From: Halobacteria archaeon
GTDB lineage: Bacteria; Pseudomonadota; Gammaproteobacteria; UBA9214
DNA: 9,642 nucleotides
Direction: 5' to 3'
NCBI GenBank assembly: GCA_013041945.1
Contig: JABDRC010000128.1
Coordinates: 1 to 9,642, forward strand
Both the position numbers and the translations under genes were made by a program. Shown here piece after piece: positions 1 through 5,429 of the stretch; positions within the stretch are counted from its first letter, which is position 1; each line of letters opens with the position of its first letter. Below the pieces are notes generated by a model. The model was given only the letters and a program-made list of their open reading frames with translations. It did no database searches and had not been told where the DNA came from.

Positions 1-1
1 T

Positions 2-1438
2 ATGGAATGGGAAACTGTCATCGGGCTGGAGATACACACCCAGCTGGCCACGCAGAGCAAGATCTTCTCCGGGGCCTCGACCACCTATGGTGCCGAGCCC
101 AACACCCAGGCCTGTGCCGTTGATCTCGGCCTGCCGGGGGTGCTGCCGGTACTGAACGCCGAGGTCGTCCGCATGGCGGCGATGTTCGGCCTGGCCACGC
201 ATTCCACGGTGGCGCCGCGTTCCGTGTTTGCCCGCAAGAACTATTTTTACCCGGACCTGCCGAAGGGCTACCAGATCAGCCAGTTCGAGTTGCCGATCGT
301 GCACGGCGGCTGGCTCGATATCGAGCTGGAAGACGGCGGTGTCAAGCGCATCGGCATTACCCGTGCGCACCTCGAGGAGGATGCCGGCAAGTCCCTGCAC
401 GAGGATTTCCATGGCATGACCGGGATCGACCTGAACCGCGCCGGCACACCGCTGCTGGAAATTGTCTCTGAACCGGACATGCGCTCGGCGAAAGAGGCCG
501 TCGCCTACATGAAAAAGATACATTCACTGGTGCGTTACCTCGGCATCAGCGACGGCAATATGCAGGAGGGTTCGTTCCGCTGCGATGCCAACGTATCGGT
601 GCGGCCGAAAGGGCAGGCGGAATTCGGTACGCGCAGCGAGCTGAAAAACATCAACTCGTTCCGCTTTGTCGAGCAGGCGATCAATTACGAGATCGAACGC
701 CAGATCATGGTGGTCGAGGGTGGCGGCAAGGTGGTGCAGGAGACGCGTCTGTTTGATCCCGACAAATATGAAACGCGGCCCATGCGCTCCAAGGAAGAGG
801 CCAACGACTACCGCTATTTCCCGGACCCGGACCTGTTGCCGGTCGAGATTACGCCGGCGTTCGTCGAGGCAGTCAGGGACAGCCTGCCGGAACTGCCGGA
901 CGCGAAGAAAGACCGTTTCGTGAAGGCATACGGTTTGTCGGATTACGATGCCGGTGTGCTGACTGCCTCGCGCGAAATGGCGGAATACTACGAGGCGACC
1001 GTGGCGGCCTCTGGCGGCCGGGGCAAGCTGGCCGCCAACTGGGTCATGGGCGAACTCGCCGGCGCACTCAACCGGGACGGCCGCGAGATCGGCGACAGCC
1101 CGGTCGCTGCGGACGCGCTGGGCCACATGCTGCAGCGTATCGAGGATGGCACCCTCTCCGGCAAGCTGGCCAAGCAGGTATTCGAGGCCATGTGGAACGG
1201 CGAGGGCACCGCCGACGAAATCATCGAGCAGCAGGGCCTGCAACAGATATCCGATTCCTCGGCCATCGAGGCGATCATCCGCGAGGTGCTGGACAGCAAC
1301 CCGAAACAGGTCGAACAGTACCGCGCCGGCCAGCAGAAACTGCTGGGCTTCTTCGTCGGCCAGGTCATGAAGGCCACCCAGGGCAAGGCCAACCCGCAAC
1401 AGGTCAACGAGCTGCTGAAGCAGCAGCTGGATGGCTGA
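2..1438 (+). CDS. gatB: Aspartyl/glutamyl-tRNA(Asn/Gln) amidotransferase subunit B
   Basis: GatB is the kinase/tRNA-binding subunit of the cytoplasmic GatCAB complex, which converts Glu-tRNA(Gln) and/or Asp-tRNA(Asn) to the cognate amide using ammonia supplied by GatA. The 478-residue product is full length for the family. It opens with the typical MEWETVIGLEIHTQL, carries the conserved FARKNYFYPDLPKGYQ block (about 76-92), HLEEDAGK (123-130, acidic residues of the active site region) and GIDLNRAGTPLLEIVSEPD (141-159). The C-terminal helical GatB/YqeY-type tRNA-binding part starts near residue 330 with NWVMGEL. The ATG at base 2 is chosen because it gives the family N-terminus; its ribosome binding site lies outside the window. 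gatA/gatC would be expected upstream but cannot be seen. The gene is followed by a repeat-rich gap without a clear hairpin-plus-T-run terminator. Confidence 0.97.
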   Translation: MEWETVIGLEIHTQLATQSKIFSGASTTYGAEPNTQACAVDLGLPGVLPVLNAEVVRMAAMFGLATHSTVAPRSVFARKNYFYPDLPKGYQISQFELPIVHGGWLDIELEDGGVKRIGITRAHLEEDAGKSLHEDFHGMTGIDLNRAGTPLLEIVSEPDMRSAKEAVAYMKKIHSLVRYLGISDGNMQEGSFRCDANVSVRPKGQAEFGTRSELKNINSFRFVEQAINYEIERQIMVVEGGGKVVQETRLFDPDKYETRPMRSKEEANDYRYFPDPDLLPVEITPAFVEAVRDSLPELPDAKKDRFVKAYGLSDYDAGVLTASREMAEYYEATVAASGGRGKLAANWVMGELAGALNRDGREIGDSPVAADALGHMLQRIEDGTLSGKLAKQVFEAMWNGEGTADEIIEQQGLQQISDSSAIEAIIREVLDSNPKQVEQYRAGQQKLLGFFVGQVMKATQGKANPQQVNELLKQQLDG

Positions 1439-1462
1439 TTGCGTTCTTGCTGCTAAACATTA

Positions 1463-1489
1463 GCCACAGAGAGCACAGAGAACACAGAG
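1463..1489 (+). repeat. 9-nt-iterated repeat, GCCACAGAG orientation, 3 units
   Basis: Three 9-nt units, GCCACAGAG / AGCACAGAG / AACACAGAG, begin 24 nt after the gatB stop codon. The whole 27 nt is the exact reverse complement of 1577-1603, so a transcript running out of gatB could form a 27-bp perfect stem with an 87-nt loop. Short dispersed repeats of this CACAGAG type are known from intergenic regions of many environmental bacteria; this is from general recollection, not a search. Confidence 0.9.
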
Positions 1490-1507
1490 ATGATTAAGGG
1501 CCTCTAT

Positions 1508-1616
1508 GCCCTGTTAGCGATCACTCAATTTATGATCGCAGCTTAATCCTCGGTCTGGTTATTTTTCAATAGTTAACTCTGTGTTCTCTGTGCTCTCTGT
1601 GGCAGGGTTCATTCGT
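1508..1616. repeat. Diverged tandem duplication, unit A
   Basis: This 109-nt unit begins GCCCTGTTA and ends CAGGGTTCATTCGT. It is followed directly by a 102-nt unit at 1617-1718 with the same order of blocks: GCCCTGTTA, TCACTCAAT, CGCAGCTTAA, CTGGTTATT, the CTCTGTG tract, GGCAGGGTTCATT. The copies have diverged by point changes, and the second lacks one 9-nt CTCTGTG unit, so the duplication is not recent. Confidence 0.85.
1577..1603 (-). repeat. 9-nt-iterated repeat, CTCTGTGGC orientation, 3 units
   Basis: Units on the + strand are CTCTGTGTT / CTCTGTGCT / CTCTGTGGC. The tract is the exact reverse complement of 1463-1489 and forms the right end of tandem unit A. Confidence 0.9.
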
Positions 1617-1718
1617 GCCCTGTTACACTGTCACTCAATGTATGGCCGCAGCTTAAACTCAGGCCTGGTTATTATTTTTATTTGTTACTCTGTGCTCTCT
1701 GTGGCAGGGTTCATTGGT
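1617..1718. repeat. Diverged tandem duplication, unit B
   Basis: Second copy of the unit described at 1508-1616, ending 13 nt before the pdxB ATG. It contains an AT-rich stretch (about 1667-1687) and a two-unit CTCTGTG tract. Because it directly precedes pdxB, it supplies most of that gene's 5' leader. Confidence 0.85.
1688..1705 (-). repeat. 9-nt-iterated repeat, CTCTGTGGC orientation, 2 units
   Basis: Units CTCTGTGCT / CTCTGTGGC on the + strand, 26 nt upstream of the pdxB ATG. Compared with 1577-1603, exactly one 9-nt unit is absent, which is what slippage on an iterated repeat would produce. Confidence 0.9.
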
Positions 1719-1731
1719 AATTATTTCCAGT

Positions 1732-2928
1732 ATGAAAATTATCGCTGACGAAAATATCCCCTGTGTCGAGGAGGCATTCGCTGCGCTGGGCGAGGTGACA
1801 CTGGTGCCCGGCCGCGGGCTGCATGCCGCGCAGGTGCATGATGCGGATATTCTGCTGGTGCGCTCGGTGACGCGCGTGGACGAGTCGCTGCTGGAGGGCT
1901 CGTCTGTCCGCTTCATCGGTTCGGCGACGATCGGCTTCGATCATGTCGACCTGGATTATCTGCAACAGCGGGGGATCGGTTTTTCGACGGCACCGGGCAG
2001 CAATGCGACCTCGGCCGCGGAATACGTCCTCAGTGCCATCATGGTGCTGTCAGAACGGTATGGATTCGAACCGGCTGGCAAGACGGTCGGTATTGTCGGG
2101 CATGGCAATGTCGGGTCCCGGGTGCGTCGAAGACTCGAGGCACTTGGCATGCGTTGCCTGCTGAACGACCCGCCCTTGCAGTTGCAGGGCGGGCACACTG
2201 AATACCTCGACCTGGACAGCGTGTTGCAGGCGGATATTGTGACCGTGCACGTGCCCTATACGCGTGACGGCCGCTGGCCGACGCATCACCTGGTCGATGC
2301 GGATTTTCTTGCGCGGCTCAGGCAGGATGCAATCCTGCTCAATACCTCGCGCGGCGCGGTTGCTGACAATCCGGCACTGGTTGCCTGGCTGGCGCGCTGT
2401 CCGGATGCCGCGGTGGTGCTGGATGTCTGGGAAGGCGAGCCGGCAATCAGTCTGGAGCTGATGGACCGGGTGGCCCTTGCCACACCGCATATCGGCGGTT
2501 ACAGCCTCGATGGCAAGCTGCGCGGCACCGAAATGATTTACCGGGCTGCCTGTGAATACCTCGGCCGGGAGTGCGACTGGCAAGTGGACAATGTCCTGCC
2601 GATTGCAGCGCCAATCGAGCTGGCTGTGACGGAGCCGAATGACTGGTTCGAAACGGTGCGTGCGGTCGTGCTGGCCTGCTATGACATACGCACAGACGAT
2701 GCCAGCCTCCGTGCAATCAGGAATGTGAGGCAGGATGAACGACCGGCCTTTTTTGACCGCTTGCGCAAGGAGTACCCGGTCAGGCGCGAGTTTTCGGCAA
2801 TGACGGTGAGGCTGGCTGGCGCGGTGCCGGCGGCGGCACGCGTGCTGGATGAACTGGGCTTTCGCGAGGTGTGTGTGAGCAGCGAATCAGCGACACACCG
2901 GGCAGGCGGGATCACGGGCCAGGTTTAG
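1732..2928 (+). CDS. pdxB: Erythronate-4-phosphate dehydrogenase
   Basis: PdxB is the NAD-linked cytoplasmic dehydrogenase that oxidises 4-phosphoerythronate in the DXP-dependent pyridoxal phosphate pathway. The 398-residue product has the D-2-hydroxyacid dehydrogenase plan: an N-terminal substrate domain opening MKIIADENIP, a Rossmann motif GHGNVG (113-118), NTSRGAVADN (194-203) with catalytic Arg197, DVWEGEP with probable catalytic Glu226, and TPHIGGYSLDGK with catalytic His243. The PdxB-specific C-terminal dimerisation domain (DIRTDD, REFSAMTVRL) follows. The ATG at 1732 is preferred over an in-frame TTG at 1714 because it gives the family N-terminus; no good Shine-Dalgarno precedes it (AGGG lies 22 nt upstream). 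The C-terminus runs somewhat beyond the E. coli protein, and the last 13 codons plus stop overlap the convergent moeB 3' end. Confidence 0.95.
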   Translation: MKIIADENIPCVEEAFAALGEVTLVPGRGLHAAQVHDADILLVRSVTRVDESLLEGSSVRFIGSATIGFDHVDLDYLQQRGIGFSTAPGSNATSAAEYVLSAIMVLSERYGFEPAGKTVGIVGHGNVGSRVRRRLEALGMRCLLNDPPLQLQGGHTEYLDLDSVLQADIVTVHVPYTRDGRWPTHHLVDADFLARLRQDAILLNTSRGAVADNPALVAWLARCPDAAVVLDVWEGEPAISLELMDRVALATPHIGGYSLDGKLRGTEMIYRAACEYLGRECDWQVDNVLPIAAPIELAVTEPNDWFETVRAVVLACYDIRTDDASLRAIRNVRQDERPAFFDRLRKEYPVRREFSAMTVRLAGAVPAAARVLDELGFREVCVSSESATHRAGGITGQV

Positions 2929-3627
2929 CGTGCGCCAGTCATGCGCCAGGCCGTCAAACAGCAGCAGTCGGCCGGACAGGCCGGTGCCGGTTGAAAGTAC
3001 CAGCTTGAGGGCCTCCAGCGCCTGCATGGCGCCGATAATACCTACCACGGGAGAAAGCACCCCGTTATCCGTGCAGGTTTCGTCTTCCTCGATACCTTCC
3101 TCGTAAAGGCAGCGGTAGCAGGGGCTGTCCCTGTCGCGGCTGTCGAAAACCGACAGCTGTCCCTCGAAGCGTACCGCGGCTCCCGAGACCAGTGGCGTGC
3201 GCTGTTGCACGCACGCCCGGTTGATCTCGAAACGGGTGGCAAAGTTGTCACTGCAGTCGAGCACGACATCGGCGGCTTTTGCCTCGGCGTCCAGTTGCCC
3301 GCCGCTGAGTCTTGCAGGGATTGCCGTGACGGTGATCTCCGGGTTGACGGCTGTCAGCGTGTCACGTGCGGATTCCGCCTTGTTGCGTCCGATATCGCGA
3401 TCGCGGTGTAACAGCTGGCGCTGCAGGTTGGACAGTTCGACGCTGTCGTGGTCCACGATGACCAGGTGACCGATGCCGGCGGTGGCCAGGTACATGGCGG
3501 CCGGTGAACCCAGTCCGCCGGCACCGATAATCAGCATGCGCGAGTCGAGCAGTTTCTCCTGGCCGGCAATATCCACCTGCGGCAGCATGATCTGCCGGCT
3601 GTAACGGAGTAATTGTTCGTCATTCAT
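2887..3627 (-). CDS. moeB: Molybdopterin-synthase adenylyltransferase (MoeB/ThiF family)
   Basis: MoeB uses ATP to adenylate the C-terminal Gly-Gly of MoaD so that it can receive sulfur for molybdopterin synthesis in the cytoplasm. The 246-residue product is normal length. Visible features: RYSRQIMLP (8-16), nucleotide-binding GAGGLGS (35-41), NLQRQ (67-71), DCSDN (124-128) with the catalytic Asp, zinc-binding pairs C170/C173 (CYRC) and C242/C245 (CPVC), and C185 in the CTDNGVLSP block. ThiF or HesA function cannot be excluded by motifs alone; position downstream of hemA-prfA-prmC, as in Pseudomonas, favours MoeB. The start at 3627 gives the family N-terminus MNDEQLLRYSRQ; the frame stays open upstream to 3747, but that extension reads through dispersed repeats and is not credible. 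The Shine-Dalgarno is weak. The 3' end overlaps pdxB by 42 bp. Confidence 0.92.
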   Translation of the reverse strand: MNDEQLLRYSRQIMLPQVDIAGQEKLLDSRMLIIGAGGLGSPAAMYLATAGIGHLVIVDHDSVELSNLQRQLLHRDRDIGRNKAESARDTLTAVNPEITVTAIPARLSGGQLDAEAKAADVVLDCSDNFATRFEINRACVQQRTPLVSGAAVRFEGQLSVFDSRDRDSPCYRCLYEEGIEEDETCTDNGVLSPVVGIIGAMQALEALKLVLSTGTGLSGRLLLFDGLAHDWRTLNLARDPACPVCR

Positions 3628-3680
3628 TGCCTGATTCCAGGAATACTTGCTCGAAGCTGCAAAGAAAAACAGAAAAAAGC

Positions 3681-3698
3681 GCCACAGAGGACACAGAG
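3681..3698 (+). repeat. 9-nt-iterated repeat, GCCACAGAG orientation, 2 units
   Basis: Units GCCACAGAG / GACACAGAG, 53 nt upstream of the moeB start on the opposite strand. Read toward moeB it is the CTCTGTG...GGC orientation. Its GTCC-type junction is shared with the degenerate copy at 4040-4057 (16 of 18 complementary). Confidence 0.9.
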
Positions 3699-3733
3699 AA
3701 ATATAAATGCCATTCCCGATAAAATAAATATCC

Positions 3734-3751
3734 GCCACAGAGAACACAGAG
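3734..3751 (+). repeat. 9-nt-iterated repeat, 2 units, flanked by 11-bp direct repeats
   Basis: Units GCCACAGAG / AACACAGAG. The tract is the exact reverse complement of 4091-4108. The 11-mer ATAAATATCCG occurs at 3724-3734 and again at 3753-3763, on either side of the tract. Confidence 0.9.
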
Positions 3752-3799
3752 AATAAATATCCGCATATCTCGGTACCGACCAGAATATCTCAACAGCAA

Positions 3800-3989
3800 T
3801 TAACAAGTCGTCATTCCCGCCCCCGCCTCCGCGGGGACAGGCTCCAGCGGGAATCCAGTGGTGAACATATCGCCATGTGGCATAAATGCTGGTACCGGAT
3901 CGGTGCACTAAATACGCGATTAGATGTATTACCGTTGTGATGTCGATTAATGGCTGGATTCCCGCCTTCGCGGGAATGACAAGTGTTAA
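3800..3989. repeat. REP/MITE-like palindromic element with terminal inverted repeats
   Basis: The ends are inverted copies: GTCATTCCCGC at 3810-3820 against GCGGGAATGAC at 3970-3980, with TTAACA (3800-3805) and TGTTAA (3984-3989) outside them. The right end (3958-3977) is ATTCCC-N8-GGGAAT, an 8-bp stem (ATTCCCGC/GCGGGAAT) with loop CTTC. The left end has the same arms (3813-3820 and 3847-3854) but split by 26 extra bases that hold their own hairpin CCCCGC-CTCC-GCGGGG (3821-3836). GCGGGAATCCAG (3847-3858) and CTGGATTCCCGC (3954-3965) are also inverted copies. No transposase is encoded inside. The right half fits the consensus of the neisserial dRS3 repeat, but this palindrome type is widespread and need not be related by descent. 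Confidence 0.75.
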
Positions 3990-4039
3990 ATAGCTGTTGA
4001 ATTGTTTTCAAGTGGAGCCGTTATACGCAGTTACTATTT

Positions 4040-4057
4040 TTCTGTGTCCTCAGTGGC
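4040..4057 (-). repeat. Degenerate 9-nt-iterated repeat copy
   Basis: TTCTGTGTCCTCAGTGGC matches the reverse complement of 3681-3698 at 16 of 18 positions, including the distinctive TCC junction. It is an older or mutated copy of the same family. Confidence 0.7.
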
Positions 4058-4090
4058 AAATATTTTATGCGCATTCATGATTGCGTTTTT

Positions 4091-4108
4091 CTCTGTGTTC
4101 TCTGTGGC
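4091..4108 (-). repeat. 9-nt-iterated repeat, CTCTGTGGC orientation, 2 units
   Basis: CTCTGTGTT / CTCTGTGGC on the + strand, exact reverse complement of 3734-3751. It begins 11 nt after the stop codon of the small gene at 4120-4512 when read on the minus strand, where it appears as GCCACAGAG. Confidence 0.9.
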
Positions 4109-4119
4109 AGGTTTGTTTG

Positions 4120-4512
4120 TTACAAATACCGCCGCAAATAATCCGGCCGGTGATCGCGGCAACCGTGCGGCCTGGTGAGGTAGCGGTTGATGAAGGCATC
4201 ACGGGTACACTCGGCCTGGTCGTGCCGGGGTTCGGTGCACTCGATATCCTCGATGTAGTAACACAGGCTGCGCATCATGCGGCAGAAGAAGCTGGTGCGG
4301 AGGTGGTAGCCAAACTCCCTGAGTAGTGCGGTGATCGTATGCAGTGTGATCTGGCGAACGTTGTAGCTGACGACCAGCTTGTGCGGGGCGGCGATGCGCA
4401 CCCGCATGACGCCCTTGACATCGCGCAGCAGGGCGGCGGCAGACTCCGTGACCTCGGGTTCTGCGGGTGATTCGGCGAGCCAGATGGTGCGCTGTTTCAG
4501 TTTTTCAAGCAC
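4120..4512 (-). CDS. Small cysteine-rich protein with HMA-like domain, function unknown
   Basis: I do not recognise a named gene. The 130-residue product appears cytoplasmic: no signal peptide or membrane segment. Residues about 32-71 (VKGVMRVRIAAPHKLVVSY ... ITALLREFGYHLR) follow the beta-alpha-beta pattern of heavy-metal-associated (HMA, ferredoxin-like) domains, but the metal-binding MxCxxC loop that normally precedes it is missing. The C-terminal half has five cysteines (77, 84, 92, 102, 118) and several histidines (97, 116, 121) in a basic, aromatic context ending RPDYLRRYL, so metal or heme/cofactor binding is conceivable but unproven. The start is GTG at 4512, preceded by AGGA with 7-nt spacing. 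G/C-biased third positions support coding. It sits 68 nt after prmC and before moeB on the same strand, so it may be the last gene of the hemA run. Confidence 0.8.
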   Translation of the reverse strand: MLEKLKQRTIWLAESPAEPEVTESAAALLRDVKGVMRVRIAAPHKLVVSYNVRQITLHTITALLREFGYHLRTSFFCRMMRSLCYYIEDIECTEPRHDQAECTRDAFINRYLTRPHGCRDHRPDYLRRYL

Positions 4513-4519
4513 GGTTCAA

Positions 4520-4523
4520 TCCT
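4520..4523 (-). promoter_or_regulatory. Ribosome binding site deciding the GTG start at 4512
   Basis: On the minus strand AGGA lies 7 nt before the GTG. This is the best Shine-Dalgarno match among the minus-strand genes of the window and supports the non-ATG start. Confidence 0.6.
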
Positions 4524-4580
4524 GACCCCTGGGGGCAAAAATTTCAAGGGTTTCGGGGGGTTGTTCAGGGAATCAGGCGG

Positions 4581-5429
4581 TTACAGGCGGGCCGTTGTGA
4601 CCCGGTCGTGACCGGTCATATCCCGGTGCCGGACGATAGCGTGGTAGCCGTGTTGTTCAAGCAGCGTGTGTACGCGATCACCCTGGTCAAAGCCGTGTTC
4701 CAGCATCAGCCAGGCATCACTGTGGAGATGTGCGCGTGCACAGTCGGCAATGCGCGCAAGGTCATCCAGGCCCTCCGCTCCCGCGACCAGCGCAGCACGC
4801 GGTTCGAAGCGCACGTCACCTTGGTCGAGGTGACTGTCGGCCACGGGGATGTACGGCGGGTTGCTGACGATGAGATCGAAGCGCCGGTTGGCAAGCGCGT
4901 CGCACCAGTCACCGGCAAGGAACTCGATGTTGCCCAGGCCCAGCTGCCGGGCATTGGCTGCAGCCACCTCGAGCGCCGTATCCGACCGGTCGGTGGCCAC
5001 GACATGACAGCCGGGACGCTCATGCGCGATGGCCAGGGCGACTGCGCCGCTGCCGGTGCCCAGGTCGGCTATCTGCAGGTGGCTGTCGGCCGGCAGGACA
5101 TCCAGCGCACAGGCAACCAGCGTCTCTGTTTCCGGCCGCGGGATGAGCGTCGCGGGCGTCACGCGGACCGGCAGCGACCAGAATTCGCGCTGCCCGACCA
5201 GGTGTGCGACCGGTTCGCCGGCAGCCCGGCGGGCGACCAGTTCCCGGTAACGCGCCTGCTGTTCCGGTGCTGGCAACCGCTCCGGCCAGGCCAGCAGGTG
5301 CGAGCGTGGCTTGTCCAGCACGCTGGCCAGCAGGACTTCGGCGTCGAGTCTGGGGGTGTCCCCGGCGATCAGTTGCGCGCCTTCCTGCAGCAGCCCGCGT
5401 ATCGAGTCAGGGTCAGGCGCCCGGTTCAT
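4581..5429 (-). CDS. prmC: Release factor glutamine N5-methyltransferase
   Basis: PrmC (HemK) transfers a methyl group from S-adenosylmethionine to the glutamine of the GGQ motif in release factors RF1 and RF2, which increases peptide release efficiency. The 282-residue product is normal size. The N-terminal helical domain (about 1-85, with GEPVAHLVG at 71-79) recognises the release factor. The Rossmann methyltransferase domain shows RPETE (98-102), SAM motif I DLGTGSGAVALA (122-133), acidic D147 after strand 2, and the hallmark NPPY (190-193) that holds the target glutamine; LMLEHG (241-246) follows. The ATG at 5429 lies inside the end of prfA (17-bp overlap) and has no clear Shine-Dalgarno, so translation is probably coupled to prfA. 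The cytoplasmic substrate is encoded immediately upstream. Confidence 0.96.
   Translation of the reverse strand: MNRAPDPDSIRGLLQEGAQLIAGDTPRLDAEVLLASVLDKPRSHLLAWPERLPAPEQQARYRELVARRAAGEPVAHLVGQREFWSLPVRVTPATLIPRPETETLVACALDVLPADSHLQIADLGTGSGAVALAIAHERPGCHVVATDRSDTALEVAAANARQLGLGNIEFLAGDWCDALANRRFDLIVSNPPYIPVADSHLDQGDVRFEPRAALVAGAEGLDDLARIADCARAHLHSDAWLMLEHGFDQGDRVHTLLEQHGYHAIVRHRDMTGHDRVTTARL

Larger units (their letters stand above)
1439..1731. other. Repeat-rich intergenic gap gatB-pdxB
   Basis: This gap of 293 bases has no credible gene. It is AT-richer than the flanking genes and is mostly made of two things: three copies of a 9-nt-iterated repeat (CTCTGTGnn and its complement) and a diverged tandem duplication of about 105 bases. 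No strong sigma70 promoter and no classical intrinsic terminator was found. The pdxB promoter must lie here or further upstream. Confidence 0.8.
3628..4119. other. Repeat-rich intergenic gap between the HMA-like gene and moeB
   Basis: These 492 bases hold no credible gene. From left to right they contain two GCCACAGAG-type repeats, a palindromic REP/MITE-like element at about 3800-3989, and two CTCTGTGGC-type repeats. Short open frames here translate to strings such as CHSREGGNP, SLCPLWRF and SLCSLWQ, which are recognisable spurious readings of widespread repeats. No convincing promoter for moeB was found, so moeB may depend on read-through across this gap or on a promoter I cannot see. Confidence 0.8.

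Noticed and set aside
524..1399. Long open frame (291 codons) on the minus strand opposite gatB
   Set aside because: It is antisense to a clear gatB, shows no recognisable domain, and reflects the codon bias of a GC-rich gene.
3628..3660. TTGCAG-N17-TGGAAT as a moeB promoter
   Set aside because: Weak matches, and transcription would start almost at the start codon.
3681..3763. Possible CRISPR-like repeat/spacer pattern
   Set aside because: Repeats are only 18 nt, internally iterated, irregularly spaced and inverted relative to one another; no cas genes are present.
3624..3908. Minus-strand 94-codon frame upstream of moeB
   Set aside because: It reads through the dispersed repeats (ICSLCSLWRIF-like strings) and has no ribosome binding site or family signal.
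3811..4011. Minus-strand 66-codon frame containing CHSREGGNPA
   Set aside because: This peptide string is a typical spurious translation of the ATTCCCGC palindrome repeat, not a gene.
4513..4580. GGTCAGGATTGAACC and CCCCAGGGG between prmC and the small gene, considered as REP or terminator
   Set aside because: No palindromic partner for the first motif, and the second is too short and lacks a T-run.
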